This document shows, one piece after another, positions 41,672-50,476 of a stretch of 64,000 bases of DNA. The notes below the pieces were generated by a model. The model was given only the letters and a program-made list of their open reading frames with translations, did no database searches and was not told where the DNA came from. Both the position numbers and the translations under genes were made by a program. This DNA comes from Enterocloster asparagiformis (GTDB lineage: Bacteria > Bacillota > Clostridia > Lachnospirales > Lachnospiraceae): NCBI GenBank assembly GCA_018380885.1, contig JAGZSY010000014.1, positions 1 to 64,000 on the forward strand, given 5' to 3'. The first letter of the stretch is position 1; each line of letters begins with the position of its first letter.

Positions 41672-43114
41672 TTATCTCTCGTAGCTCCCCCGGATATCCT
41701 CCCCGGGCGGCTCGATGGGGTAGCTTCCGTTAAAACACGCGGCGCAGATGGGCTTGCCCCCGGCCATCTCCCGCAGCCGCTCCATGCGCAGATAGGAAAG
41801 GGAATCCGCGCCGATCATCTGCCTGATCTCATCCACGGTGCGCCCGTGGGCGATGAGCTGGTCCTCGTCCGGGATATCGGTGCCGAAGTAGCAGGGGTGC
41901 AGAAACGGCGGCGCGCTGACCCTCACGTGCACCTCCCTTGCCCCCGCATCCCGCAGCATGTTCACGATCAGCTCGCTGGTGGTGCCCCGAACGATGGAGT
42001 CGTCGATCATGATCACCCGTTTTCCGGCCACCGCCTCCTTGAGCACGTTGAGCTTCACCCGCACCGCGGACTCCCGGCTGCTCTGCTTGGGCTTGATAAA
42101 GGTCCTGCCCACGTAGGAATTTTTCACAAAGGCTGTGCCGTAGGGGATTCCGGACTCCATGGAATAGCCCAGAGCCGCAGCATTCCCGGACTCGGGCACG
42201 CCCACCACCAGGTCCGCCTCCACCGGCGAATCCAGGGCCAGAAAGCGCCCAGCCTGAAGCCGCGCACTGTACACGCCCACGCCGTCGAACACGCTGTCCG
42301 GGCGGGAAAAATAGATGTACTCAAACACGCATCTGGCCTCCTTCGAGGCGTCCGGCAGGCACATTTCCCGGTTGGAGGCGATGCCGTCCCTGGTGATGGC
42401 CACGATCTCGCCAGGCTCCACGTCCCGGACGAATTCCGCGCCGATGGTCTCCAGGGCGCAGGTCTCGGAGGCCAGGATATAGGCGTTGTCCCGCCTGCCG
42501 ATGCACAGGGGCTTAAAACCGAATGGGTCCCTGGCCCCGATCAGCTTCCTGGGGCTCATGATCACCAGGGAATAGGCGCCGGACAGCTTTGCCATGGCAG
42601 CGGCCACAGCGCTCTCCACATTGGGCGTGTTGATCCGCGCCCTGGCGATGTGGTAGGCGATCACCTCGGAGTCGATGGTGGTTTGGAAAATGGCGCCGGT
42701 GTACTCCAGCTCCCGCCGCAGCTGGGGCGCGTTCACCAGGTTGCCGTTGTGGGCCAGGGCCAGGGTGCCCTTCACGTAGTTGAGCACCAGAGGCTGGGCG
42801 TTTTCCCTGGTGCTGCTGCCCGCCGTGGAGTAGCGCACATGGCCCACGCCGATATTTCCGTGCATCTGTTCCAGATGCTCCGTCTCAAACACTTCGTTGC
42901 AAAGCCCCATTCCCTTGTACGCGGAAACCTTCCCCTTGGGTCCCCCGGTGTCGCTGACTGCGATTCCGCAGCTCTCCTGCCCCCTGTGCTGCAGGGCGAA
43001 AAGCCCGTAGTAGATGGTGGAAGCCACATCCCCGCCGTCAAAGTCGTAAATCCCGAAAACCCCGCATTCTTCCCGCAGCTTGTCCCCTCCAATGTCAAAA
43101 TCCAGCTCATTCAT
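41672..43114 (-). CDS. purF: Amidophosphoribosyltransferase
   Basis: PurF makes phosphoribosylamine from PRPP and glutamine, the committed step. The N-terminal segment of about 15 residues ends before EECGVFGIYDF, so the Cys nucleophile would be exposed by cleavage of the propeptide, as in Bacillus. The glutaminase part has HNGNLVNAPQLRREL. The PRPP loop is VIMIDDSIVRGTTSE. Near the C-terminus are Cys residues consistent with the iron-sulfur form (CIGRRD, HPCYFG, CAACFNGSYP). Confidence 0.96.
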   Translation of the reverse strand: MNELDFDIGGDKLREECGVFGIYDFDGGDVASTIYYGLFALQHRGQESCGIAVSDTGGPKGKVSAYKGMGLCNEVFETEHLEQMHGNIGVGHVRYSTAGSSTRENAQPLVLNYVKGTLALAHNGNLVNAPQLRRELEYTGAIFQTTIDSEVIAYHIARARINTPNVESAVAAAMAKLSGAYSLVIMSPRKLIGARDPFGFKPLCIGRRDNAYILASETCALETIGAEFVRDVEPGEIVAITRDGIASNREMCLPDASKEARCVFEYIYFSRPDSVFDGVGVYSARLQAGRFLALDSPVEADLVVGVPESGNAAALGYSMESGIPYGTAFVKNSYVGRTFIKPKQSSRESAVRVKLNVLKEAVAGKRVIMIDDSIVRGTTSELIVNMLRDAGAREVHVRVSAPPFLHPCYFGTDIPDEDQLIAHGRTVDEIRQMIGADSLSYLRMERLREMAGGKPICAACFNGSYPIEPPGEDIRGSYER

Positions 43115-43200
43115 CCGGTCGATATCCTTTCTGCCTGTAGGATTGGTTAATCCCCTCTGCCGGTCCGACAGGGGGGAATGGGTCGTTTGATTATGGAATT

Positions 43201-43908
43201 TTACTGGATTCCCAGTCTGCGGAACACTTCCTCGTAAGCGTCCTCGACCCCGCCCAGGTCTCTTCTGAAGCGGTCCTTGTCCAGCTTTTCATGGGTGTCC
43301 TTGTCCCACAGGCGGCAGGTATCCGGGGAAATCTCGTCCGCCAGGATAATCTTGCCATGGTAGCGGCCGAACTCGATCTTGAAGTCGATCAAATCGATGT
43401 TCAGCGCGTCGAAATACTGCTGCAGCACCTCGTTTACCTTGAAGGCGTACTTGGTGATATCGTCGATCTCCTCCTGGGTGGCCAGCTCCAGAGCCAGCGC
43501 GTAGTAGCTGTTGATAAAGGGATCGCCCAGGTCGTCGTTCTTGTAGCTGAACTCCAGGGTGGGGCATTTGAACTTGATGCCCTCCTCCATGCCCATCTTC
43601 TTGGCAAAGCTGCCTGCGGAGAAGTTGCGGATGATCACCTCCAGGGGAACGATCTCCACCTTCTTGACTGCGGTCTCGCGGTCATTTAATTCCTCAACCA
43701 GGTGGGTGGGAACGCCCTGGGCTTCCAGCTTCTTGAAAATGAAATTGGTCATGCGGTTGTTGATCGCGCCCTTGCCAACGATGGTTCCCTTTTTCAGTCC
43801 GTTGAATGCGGTCGCATCATCTTTGTAGGATACGATTAATACATCCGGGTCCTCTGTTGTGTAGACTTTTTTTGCCTTTCCCTCGTAGAGCATCTCTTTC
43901 TTTTCCAT
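43201..43908 (-). CDS. purC: Phosphoribosylaminoimidazole-succinocarboxamide synthase
   Basis: PurC joins CAIR and aspartate. The 235-residue chain has the start KKEMLYEGKAKKVYTTED, VIVRNFSAGS-like VIIRNFSAGSFAKKMG, and DFKIEFGRYHGKIILADEI near residue 180. The start at 43908 is set by AGGTGG at 6 bases. It is the first gene of purC-purF-purB, behind a TTGTAT-N17-TATAAT promoter. The other purine genes are not in the window. Confidence 0.96.
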   Translation of the reverse strand: MEKKEMLYEGKAKKVYTTEDPDVLIVSYKDDATAFNGLKKGTIVGKGAINNRMTNFIFKKLEAQGVPTHLVEELNDRETAVKKVEIVPLEVIIRNFSAGSFAKKMGMEEGIKFKCPTLEFSYKNDDLGDPFINSYYALALELATQEEIDDITKYAFKVNEVLQQYFDALNIDLIDFKIEFGRYHGKIILADEISPDTCRLWDKDTHEKLDKDRFRRDLGGVEDAYEEVFRRLGIQ

Positions 43909-43985
43909 GGGTATCCACCTGTCCTTTTCTATGTATTCCATTGACTTATAAGTTGGCGCTATAAAAGAGCGTCTTTTCAGTAGAA

Positions 43986-44014
43986 ATTATAATACAATCC
44001 CTCAGTGAATACAA
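43986..44014 (-). promoter_or_regulatory. Sigma-A promoter of the purCFB cluster
   Basis: TTGTAT, 17 bases, TATAAT, about 75 bases before purC. The leader shows no purine-riboswitch core. Confidence 0.7.
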
Positions 44015-44058
44015 GCCGGCCAATCATTAAAATTCCTAATGAGTTGTATACACAAAAG

Positions 44059-44385
44059 CTAATCACTCTCCGCGGCACCGTGCTCCTCCACCTCAAACAG
44101 GCTGATCTCCCCGTTATCCAGCCGCAGGCGGATTCCCCGCCCGGATCTGGCAGGCCCTGGGCCGGGCTCGGACACCTGCCGCACCTCGTCCACCCGCTCC
44201 ACCGTGACAAAAGTGGAGGCAAACCAGCAGGCCTCGGCCAGGATTGCGGCCAGCAGGCACAGCTTAACCAACAGGACCAGGGTCCTGCCCATCCTGCCTT
44301 TACCCCGGCTCCGTTTCCACCGGCGCACCTTCGCCCGGCGCCATCTTCTGCGCTCCAGCCCGTAAAACGCCGCAGTCAAAATCAT
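44059..44385 (-). CDS. Small basic single-span membrane protein
   Basis: This is a 108-residue protein I do not recognise. Residues 10-32 are strongly basic (RRRWRRAKVRRWKRSRGKG), followed by one membrane segment (LVLLVKLCLLAAILAEACWF) and an outer domain of about 50 residues ending ISLFEVEEHGAAESD. By the positive-inside rule the N-terminus is cytoplasmic. The start at 44385 has GGGAGG upstream; a start at the Met before the membrane segment is possible. The neighbours do not explain it. Confidence 0.6.
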   Translation of the reverse strand: MILTAAFYGLERRRWRRAKVRRWKRSRGKGRMGRTLVLLVKLCLLAAILAEACWFASTFVTVERVDEVRQVSEPGPGPARSGRGIRLRLDNGEISLFEVEEHGAAESD

Positions 44386-44440
44386 TCCATCGCCTCCCGC
44401 CACATTCCCATTATAGCGGAAGCAGGGCCGCCGCACAAGC

Positions 44441-44483
44441 AGAAAATGGACCTTCGCTCCTGTTGGCAAGAGCAAAGGTCCCT
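44441..44483 (-). terminator. Terminator after the small lipoprotein gene
   Basis: GGGACCTTTGCTC pairs with GAGCGAAGGTCC around TTGCCAACAG, followed by ATTTTCTG on the minus strand. Confidence 0.8.
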
Positions 44484-44499
44484 GAGCGCTGGCTCCAGA

Positions 44500-44847
44500 T
44501 TATTCATTGGCCCCGTTGTTGGTGGTGTTGGCGGTATCCTGGGCGCTGCTGGACTCCGTGTCCTCCATACCGTTTCTCACGTCGTCGGCGCCCTTTTCAA
44601 TGTCGTTTACAACGCCGTCGATGATTCCGCCGTCCTCGGAGGTACCCGTTACGGCAGAGGAGCCGGATTCGCCCGTCTGGCCGGATTCCTGGGCCGCCGT
44701 GCCGGACTGCTGCGTAGCGGACTGGCTGGTGCCGCTTGAGGACTGACCGGAATTGCCGGAATTGTTATTGGAGCTGCCGCAGGCTGTGGCGGTCATCACC
44801 ATAGCGATCAGCAGCATTGTGAAAATAATAGGTCTGATTTTTTTCAT
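44500..44847 (-). CDS. Small Ser/Gly/Gln-rich lipoprotein
   Basis: This 115-residue exported lipoprotein has a hydrophobic signal (IIFTMLLIAMVMTATAC) ending in a lipobox-like TATAC, then a low-complexity tail of Ser, Asn, Gln, Gly and Thr and a short amphipathic segment IDGVVNDIEKGADDVRNGME. No family function is known to me. The ATG at 44847 has AAAGGAG. A longer frame reading back to 44931 is not needed. A clear terminator follows. Confidence 0.7.
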   Translation of the reverse strand: MKKIRPIIFTMLLIAMVMTATACGSSNNNSGNSGQSSSGTSQSATQQSGTAAQESGQTGESGSSAVTGTSEDGGIIDGVVNDIEKGADDVRNGMEDTESSSAQDTANTTNNGANE

Positions 44848-44965
44848 AATCGCATTCTCCTTTCGATTTCTACCCTTATTATGTGCGTTGGGAGAAGGGA
44901 TTATGGTGGAAATATTTTCTATTTTTTTCACAACGCGGATATCCCGTTTTAGATTTCAGGCAGCG

Positions 44966-45724
44966 CTACAGCCCGATCACATCCGCCATGTCATACAACC
45001 CCGGCTCTCTCCCGGCCAGGAACTTGGCCGCGGCCAGAGCTCCCTTGGCGAATATGGCCCGGGAGTAGGCGGTGTGGCTAAGGGTAATCACCTCGTCGGT
45101 GCCCGCAAAGATCACGTCGTGCTCGCCCACAATGGTTCCGCCGCGCACTGCCGAGATTCCGATCTCCTTGGGATCCCTGGCCTCGCTTCTCCCGCTGCGG
45201 TCATAGGTATAGTGGTAGGCGCTTTCCATGGCGCTGTTGACGGAGTCCGCCAGGGCCAGGGCCGTGCCGCTGGGTGCGTCTTTTTTCCGCCGGTGGTGCT
45301 TCTCCACGATCTCAATGTCAAAGCCCGATGAGGCCAGCACCCTGGCCGCATCCTGCACCAGCTTCATCAATAAGTTCACCCCAAGGGACATATTGGCGGA
45401 GCGGAGAACAGCCGTTTTCTCAGCCGTCTCGCCCACCCGGATGATCTGCGCCTCGGAGAGCCCGGTGGTGCACAGCACCAGGGGCAGCCCGCGGGACCCG
45501 CAGTAGTCCAGCAGGCCGTCCGCCGCCTTGGCGGAGGCGAAATCCACCACCACGTCCGCCTGCACGTCGCAGGCGTTGAGGGAGTCGAACACCGGGTAGC
45601 CCTGATCCGGGCCGCTGCTCACATCGATGCCCGCCACAATCTCAATGTCCGGGTCCTCGGCGGCCAGACCGGTGATCACCCGGCCCATGGCGCCGTTGCA
45701 GCCATGCATAATCATTCTTACCAT
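44966..45724 (-). CDS. dapB: 4-hydroxy-tetrahydrodipicolinate reductase
   Basis: DapB reduces the DapA product with NAD(P)H in lysine and diaminopimelate synthesis. The 252 residues start with the Rossmann motif HGCNGAMGRVI. The signature EIVEKHHRRKKDAPSGTAL holds the catalytic His and Lys. LRSANMSLGVN is also present. It is 22 bases after dapA and so shares its riboswitch. Confidence 0.96.
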   Translation of the reverse strand: MVRMIMHGCNGAMGRVITGLAAEDPDIEIVAGIDVSSGPDQGYPVFDSLNACDVQADVVVDFASAKAADGLLDYCGSRGLPLVLCTTGLSEAQIIRVGETAEKTAVLRSANMSLGVNLLMKLVQDAARVLASSGFDIEIVEKHHRRKKDAPSGTALALADSVNSAMESAYHYTYDRSGRSEARDPKEIGISAVRGGTIVGEHDVIFAGTDEVITLSHTAYSRAIFAKGALAAAKFLAGREPGLYDMADVIGL

Positions 45725-45746
45725 ATCATTTCCTCCCGGCCCGCGC

Positions 45747-46631
45747 TCACAGAAGCCCGTAGGCCGTCATGGCGGCTTTCAGCTTCTCCTGGTTCTGGGG
45801 CTCCATCTCTGTCAGCGGCATGCGCAACGGGCCCACGTTTTTGCCCATCAGGTTCATGGCTGCCTTGACCGGAATCGGGTTCACCTCCCGGAACAGCTCG
45901 TTGATCAGCGGGATGGCCGCAAGCTGCAGCCGCGCGCTCTTTGCCGGGTCGCCGTCAAAGAAGGCCTGGCAGATGGCGTGGGTCTGGGCCGGGGCCACGT
46001 TGCTCAGCACCGAGATCACGCCCTGTCCTCCCAGAGCCAGCAGGGGAACGATCTGGTCGTCGTTGCCGGAGTACAGGTCCACCTGGCCGTCCGCCAGATT
46101 CATCATGGTGGCCATTGCGGAGAAATTGCCGCTGGCCTCCTTGACGCCCACGATGTTGTCCACGGTCTTACACAGGGAAGCGATGGTCTGGGGCTGGATG
46201 GTCACGCCGGTGCGGCCGGGAATGTTGTACAGCAGAATGGGGATCTTCACCGCGTCCGCCACCGCTTTGAAGTGACCCATCAGGCCGTTCTGGGTGGCCT
46301 TGTTGTAGTAGGGGGAGACCAGAAGCAGGCCGTCCGCGCCGTACTTTTCCGCCTCGGCGGACAGGTAGACCGCGGTCTCCGTACAGTTGGAGCCGGTGCC
46401 CGCGATCACGGGAATCCTCTTTTTCGTCACCTGGCAGACGTAGCGGATCACCTCCAGATGCTCCTCGTGGGACATGGTGGACGCTTCCCCGGTGGTGCCG
46501 CAGGCGATAATGGCATCGGTTCCTCCCGCGATCTGCTCCTCCACGATCTCCTCCAGCTTCTCGTAGTTCACCTCCCCGCTTTCCTTGAACGGGGTAATTA
46601 ACGCGACGCCTGCTCCTTTGAAAATTGCCAT
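45747..46631 (-). CDS. dapA: 4-hydroxy-tetrahydrodipicolinate synthase
   Basis: DapA condenses pyruvate with aspartate semialdehyde, the first committed step to diaminopimelate, lysine and, in this spore former, dipicolinate. The 294-residue barrel has GTTGEASTMSHEEH, YNIPGRTGV with catalytic Tyr, and VGVKEASG with the Schiff-base Lys. It stands behind a lysine riboswitch with a terminator, and dapB follows. Confidence 0.97.
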   Translation of the reverse strand: MAIFKGAGVALITPFKESGEVNYEKLEEIVEEQIAGGTDAIIACGTTGEASTMSHEEHLEVIRYVCQVTKKRIPVIAGTGSNCTETAVYLSAEAEKYGADGLLLVSPYYNKATQNGLMGHFKAVADAVKIPILLYNIPGRTGVTIQPQTIASLCKTVDNIVGVKEASGNFSAMATMMNLADGQVDLYSGNDDQIVPLLALGGQGVISVLSNVAPAQTHAICQAFFDGDPAKSARLQLAAIPLINELFREVNPIPVKAAMNLMGKNVGPLRMPLTEMEPQNQEKLKAAMTAYGLL

Positions 46632-46763
46632 AATCCTTCTCTCCTTTTTCTTGAATCAATCATGGGCTTGCTCCTTCTGCCGCAGGAAATATCCGGTTCC
46701 CTTTCCCTGTTACAGAGACCCGCCCCTGCGGGCAGGCCGTGCCAACGGCTCGTCGTATATACA

Positions 46764-46995
46764 AAAAGGACTGACGGTCAGTCAGCCCTTATACGTTCGA
46801 TCCATAATCTGCATCGTATTTCAGGTAGCTCACCATCCGCTGGGGATGACAGTTATATGGCTGTTCGCCATATACCCAGAGCAGCATGCAGCGCAGGCGC
46901 ATCCTCTCTTCGGCGTCTCTCCCTTTCCCAAACCTTCCTCTGTGCCTGCCACATCCGGTTTGATACTGATGATTAACGCAACCTCTACTCTATGA
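46764..46995 (-). promoter_or_regulatory. Lysine riboswitch with terminator, upstream of dapA
   Basis: The minus strand carries the lysine (L-box) aptamer landmarks in order: GTAGAGGTTGCG, then AGTAT, then AGAGGAAGG, TTTGGGAAAGGGAGAGACG, CCGAAG, the TATATGGC/GCCATATA hairpin, AACTGTCA, and a closing GAGCTACC that pairs with the 5-prime side. About 30 bases on, at 46764-46792, GGGCTGAC/GTCAGTCC plus TTTTTG makes a terminator. Lysine binding should favour termination and lower dapA-dapB expression. The remaining 130 bases to dapA show no gene. Confidence 0.9.
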
Positions 46996-47006
46996 TTGTT
47001 GGTACT

Positions 47007-47035
47007 ATATTATCATTGAACCATTTTCTTGTCAA
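47007..47035 (-). promoter_or_regulatory. Sigma-A promoter of the lysine riboswitch and dapAB
   Basis: TTGACA, 17 bases, TAATAT. The -35 box is just 4 bases from the stop codon of the corrinoid adenosyltransferase gene. Confidence 0.85.
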
Positions 47036-47038
47036 CAA

Positions 47039-47551
47039 CTATTCTTCGGTCTTTACTTCCTCGTAGCGGGTCTGAAGGCGCGTCACCTCGTCCACGCAGC
47101 CGTCCAGCTCCTGGGGATAAACCGTGCCCGTGAGAATCAGGCGGATCTCCACCTGGCGGGCCTGCTCGATCACGTTGATCAGCTCCTCAAGGGAAATGAT
47201 GCCCTCGTCCAGGATTCCCAGAATCTCGTCCAGGATCAGCATATCGCACTCCCGGGTCGCCAGCACCTTCCTGGCGAAGTTTAAACCGTTGCGGATATTG
47301 ATACAAGCCTCATTCTTCTCCTCTTCCGTCAGACGGTCGAAAATAACAGAGGACTTCTCAAAGCGGAACAGTTTAAATTCCGGCTCCAGACGCTTGATCA
47401 CTTCCGCGTTTTGCAGGTCCAGCGATCCTTTTAAAAACTGCACCATGATGACCGATTGGCCTTTGTTCAGGGCGCTGATTCCCCGGCCCAGCGCTCCGGT
47501 GGATTTACCCCTGCCCGGCCCGCAGATCACCTGTATCATGCTTTCTTTCAT
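47039..47551 (-). CDS. cobO: Corrinoid adenosyltransferase, CobO/BtuR type
   Basis: This 170-residue P-loop protein is predicted to add the adenosyl group from ATP to cob(I)alamin or cob(I)yrinate diamide. The modified Walker motif CGPGRGKSTGALGRG is at residues 9-23 and the Walker-B-like DMLILDEILGILDEG with VNLIE-like helix follows. RHTGTVYPQEL-type C-terminal residues (LILTGTVYPQELDGCVDEVT) are family-like. It is shorter than CobO of Gram-negatives. ACGAGGTG leads the ATG at 47551; a longer frame is not supported. No other cobalamin gene is nearby. Confidence 0.85.
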   Translation of the reverse strand: MKESMIQVICGPGRGKSTGALGRGISALNKGQSVIMVQFLKGSLDLQNAEVIKRLEPEFKLFRFEKSSVIFDRLTEEEKNEACINIRNGLNFARKVLATRECDMLILDEILGILDEGIISLEELINVIEQARQVEIRLILTGTVYPQELDGCVDEVTRLQTRYEEVKTEE

Positions 47552-47622
47552 CGTATTGCACCTCGTATGCTGATAAAACAGCCTTTTCCTAACTAAAAGA
47601 TCATTCACAATGAACATGGCCC

Positions 47623-47651
47623 ATAATAGCATAGTTTCTCGGATTTTGCAA
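47623..47651 (-). promoter_or_regulatory. Sigma-A promoter of the corrinoid adenosyltransferase gene
   Basis: TTGCAA, 17 bases, TATTAT, about 70 bases before the ATG. No cobalamin-riboswitch core is visible in the short leader. Confidence 0.75.
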
Positions 47652-47696
47652 ACTTTTCTTAAATATTTTTTAACTTTTCACTAAGATTTTCCAAAC

Positions 47697-48329
47697 TTAT
47701 TCGATCTCGTCGCACTCCAGTTTGCTGATGCTCACCTCGTAGGCGATGCGCTTCTCGCACTCCGTCTCGCTGATCTTTTTGGTGTACTCCCGGCTCTGCA
47801 CCCGGCCCCAGATCCGCACCCTGGTGCCCACGGTAAAGCCGGAGGCAAAGCGGGCGTTTCTTCCCCAGGAGATGCAGGGTATGTAGTCGGACTTGCCGTA
47901 GGGGCGGTTCACCGCCAGCAGTATATCGGCGATCTCCCGTCCCAGGGGAGTTTTCCGGTAAATGGGCGCCTTGCAGATATACCCGTCCAGAAAAATCTGA
48001 TTGGTTTTCGTGTAATCCGTGAACTCCTCCATAAAATGGACTTCCCGCACAAAGATGGACAGCATCAGGCGGTTTTTCACGCCCTCGTGGCGGTTGTAGG
48101 AGCGGAACTGGCCCAGCGCCTCGATGGTGCAGCCTATGTAATCCTCATGCACATCGATCAGACGCTCCGACACCATAAGCGGAATGATATCGGCCTGCTC
48201 GCTGAGACGGTTTACCGCCACATCCACCATATAAAAGCCCTCGCCAAACACCTCATGGCTGAATGTAAATCCCGATACGATTTTTCCGATCACGCTTACC
48301 TTGTTGTTCTCAATCATTTTTTCTGACAT
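47697..48329 (-). CDS. SSB-like protein with two OB-type halves
   Basis: This 210-residue protein starts ENNKVSVIGKIVSGFTFSHE. The first half (about 8-100) resembles an OB fold (FYMVDVAVNRLSEQADIIPL). The second (about 108-205) has the SSB pattern NQIFLDGYICKAPIYRKTPL, then REIADILLAVNRPYG, then DYIPCISWGRNARFA and GTRVRIWGRVQSREYTKK. It lacks the acidic DDIPF-type tail of true SSB. It is probably a single-strand DNA-binding accessory protein of the clostridial type. The ATG at 48329 has AGAGGAG. Confidence 0.8.
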   Translation of the reverse strand: MSEKMIENNKVSVIGKIVSGFTFSHEVFGEGFYMVDVAVNRLSEQADIIPLMVSERLIDVHEDYIGCTIEALGQFRSYNRHEGVKNRLMLSIFVREVHFMEEFTDYTKTNQIFLDGYICKAPIYRKTPLGREIADILLAVNRPYGKSDYIPCISWGRNARFASGFTVGTRVRIWGRVQSREYTKKISETECEKRIAYEVSISKLECDEIE

Positions 48330-48454
48330 AGTACATCTCCTCTTCGCTTCGATTCTATTTTTGTTCGCGGCCAAAGGTCCGCCTGTTTTCGTTTCGCCGC
48401 GGCAGTACATTCGCGGCACATAGATAGTTTATGAGGCGATTCGGGATAATAGAC

Positions 48455-48500
48455 CAAAAAAATTGGCGAATCCTGAGAAACATTTCGACAGGATTCGCCA
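48455..48500 (-). terminator. Terminator after typA
   Basis: A perfect 11-base stem, GGCGAATCCTG/CAGGATTCGCC, with a 13-base loop, followed by AATTTTTTT on the minus strand. Confidence 0.93.
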
Positions 48501-48520
48501 TATTGCGCGTTACACGGTAT

Positions 48521-50350
48521 TTATTTGTTAAAGGAAGCGCGCTTGCGCATGGTGGGATCGAGAATCTTTTTGCGGATGCGCAGGCTCTTGGGAGTCACCT
48601 CCAGCAGCTCGTCGGTATCGATAAAGTCCAGGCACTGCTCCAGGCTCATAATCTTGGGCGGCGTCAGCTTTAAGGCCTCGTCGGCGCTGCTGGAACGGGT
48701 GTTTGTCAGCTTTTTGGTCTTGCAGACGTTGATCTCAATGTCCTCGGCCTTGGGATTCTGTCCCACCACCATGCCGGCGTACACCTTGGTGCCCGGGGTA
48801 ATGAACAGCGCGCCGCGCTCCTGGGCGTTAAACAGGCCGTAGGTGATAGCCTCGCCCGCCTCAAAGGCGATCAGGGAGCCGGTGGGACGGTAGGTCAAAT
48901 CGCCCTTGTAGGGTGCGTAACCGTCGAAAATCGTGTTCAGGATGCCGTTGCCCTTGGTGTCGGTCATGAAGTCTCCGCGGTATCCGATCAGCCCTCTGGA
49001 GGGGATGGAAAATTCCAGGCGGGTGTATCCGCCGGCCGCCTTGCTCATGCCCTGCAGCTCGCCCTTGCGGCTGGTCAGCTTCTGGATCACCACGCCGGTA
49101 AATTCCTCGGGCACGTCGATATAAGCGATCTCCATGGGCTCCAGCTTGCGGTTGCGCTCGTCGTACTTGTAGAGCACCTCGGCCTTGCTGGCGGCGAACT
49201 CAAAGCCCTCGCGGCGCATGTTCTCGATCAGCACGGACAGATGGAGCTCGCCCCGGCCGGACACCTTAAAGCAATCCGCGCTGTCCGTCTCCTCCACCCG
49301 CAGGCTGACGTCCGTGTTCAGCTCCCTGAACAGGCGGTCGCGCAGGTGGCGGGACGTGATGTATTTGCCCTCCTGGCCGGCCAGCGGGCTGTCGTTGACC
49401 ATGAAGTACATGGCGATGGTGGGCTCGGAAATCTTCTGGAACGGAATCGCCTCCGGTTTCTCCGGAGAACAGATGGTGTCTCCGATGTGGATATCCGCGA
49501 TACCGGAAATGGCCACGATGGAGCCGATCCCCGCCTGCTGTACCTCCACGCGGTTCAGTCCGTCGAACTCGTAGAGCTTTCCGATCTTGATCTTCTTGAA
49601 TTTGTCCGGGTCGTGGTGGTTCACCAGCACGCACTCCTGGTTCACTCTGAGGCCGCCGTTGTCCACCTTGCCGATGCCGATACGGCCTACATATTCGTTG
49701 TAGTCGATGGTGCTGATCAGCACCTGGGTGTCCGCATCCGGATCGCCCTCCGGGGCCGGAATATAGTTGATGATCGTCTCAAACAGCGGCACCATATCCA
49801 CTTCCGGATCGTCCAGCTCCTTCTTTGCAAAGCCGCCTCTGGCGGAGGCAAAGACAAAGGGGCAGTCCAGCTGCTCGTCGGAGGCGTCTAAATCCATGAA
49901 CAGCTCCAGCACCTCATCGATCACCTCCTCAGGCCTGGCCTCGGGGCGGTCGATTTTGTTCACGCAGACAATGACGGAGAGATCGAGCTCCAGAGCCTTC
50001 TGCAGCACGAACTTGGTCTGGGGCATGGGGCCCTCGTAAGCGTCCACCACCAGAACCACGCCGTTTACCATCTTTAAAACGCGCTCCACCTCGCCGCCGA
50101 AATCCGCGTGTCCGGGGGTGTCGATGATGTTGATCTTGGTATCTTTATAATAAACCGCCGTGTTCTTGGACAGGATGGTGATGCCGCGCTCGCGCTCGAT
50201 ATCGTTGGAGTCCATGACGCGCTCCTGCACCTCCTGGTTGGCCCTGAACACGCCGCTCTGACGCAGCAGCTGGTCCACCAGGGTGGTCTTGCCGTGGTCT
50301 ACATGGGCGATGATTGCAATGTTTCTGACGTCTTGTCTTTTCATTTTCAT
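48521..50350 (-). CDS. typA: Translational GTPase TypA/BipA
   Basis: This 609-residue ribosome-binding GTPase is related to EF-G and acts in ribosome assembly and stress adaptation. G motifs: [32 protein letters not shown] and NKIDRPEA. Domain II, an EF-G-like domain and the C-terminal BipA-specific domain (about 480-609, starting near [19 protein letters not shown]) complete it. The promoter TTGCAA-N17-TATACT and a strong terminator bound it as a single gene. Confidence 0.97.
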   Translation of the reverse strand: MKMKRQDVRNIAIIAHVDHGKTTLVDQLLRQSGVFRANQEVQERVMDSNDIERERGITILSKNTAVYYKDTKINIIDTPGHADFGGEVERVLKMVNGVVLVVDAYEGPMPQTKFVLQKALELDLSVIVCVNKIDRPEARPEEVIDEVLELFMDLDASDEQLDCPFVFASARGGFAKKELDDPEVDMVPLFETIINYIPAPEGDPDADTQVLISTIDYNEYVGRIGIGKVDNGGLRVNQECVLVNHHDPDKFKKIKIGKLYEFDGLNRVEVQQAGIGSIVAISGIADIHIGDTICSPEKPEAIPFQKISEPTIAMYFMVNDSPLAGQEGKYITSRHLRDRLFRELNTDVSLRVEETDSADCFKVSGRGELHLSVLIENMRREGFEFAASKAEVLYKYDERNRKLEPMEIAYIDVPEEFTGVVIQKLTSRKGELQGMSKAAGGYTRLEFSIPSRGLIGYRGDFMTDTKGNGILNTIFDGYAPYKGDLTYRPTGSLIAFEAGEAITYGLFNAQERGALFITPGTKVYAGMVVGQNPKAEDIEINVCKTKKLTNTRSSSADEALKLTPPKIMSLEQCLDFIDTDELLEVTPKSLRIRKKILDPTMRKRASFNK

Positions 50351-50426
50351 AGTACGTACTCTTCCTTCACTTTATAGATAAAATCGGGTGTCTACTTATT
50401 TATATATGCATTTGTCACGGTTTATA

Positions 50427-50455
50427 AGTATAACATTGGTATTCCCGGATTGCAA
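50427..50455 (-). promoter_or_regulatory. Sigma-A promoter of typA
   Basis: TTGCAA, 17 bases, TATACT. Transcription would start near 50420 and give a leader of about 70 bases. Confidence 0.8.
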
Positions 50456-50476
50456 GGAAAAATTAGGCCCTGGCCC

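Noticed and set aside
43909..43985. Purine riboswitch before purC
   Set aside because: The short leader lacks the three-way junction landmarks of the purine aptamer.
47552..47696. Cobalamin riboswitch before the corrinoid adenosyltransferase gene
   Set aside because: The leader is only about 70 bases and lacks the B12-box core.
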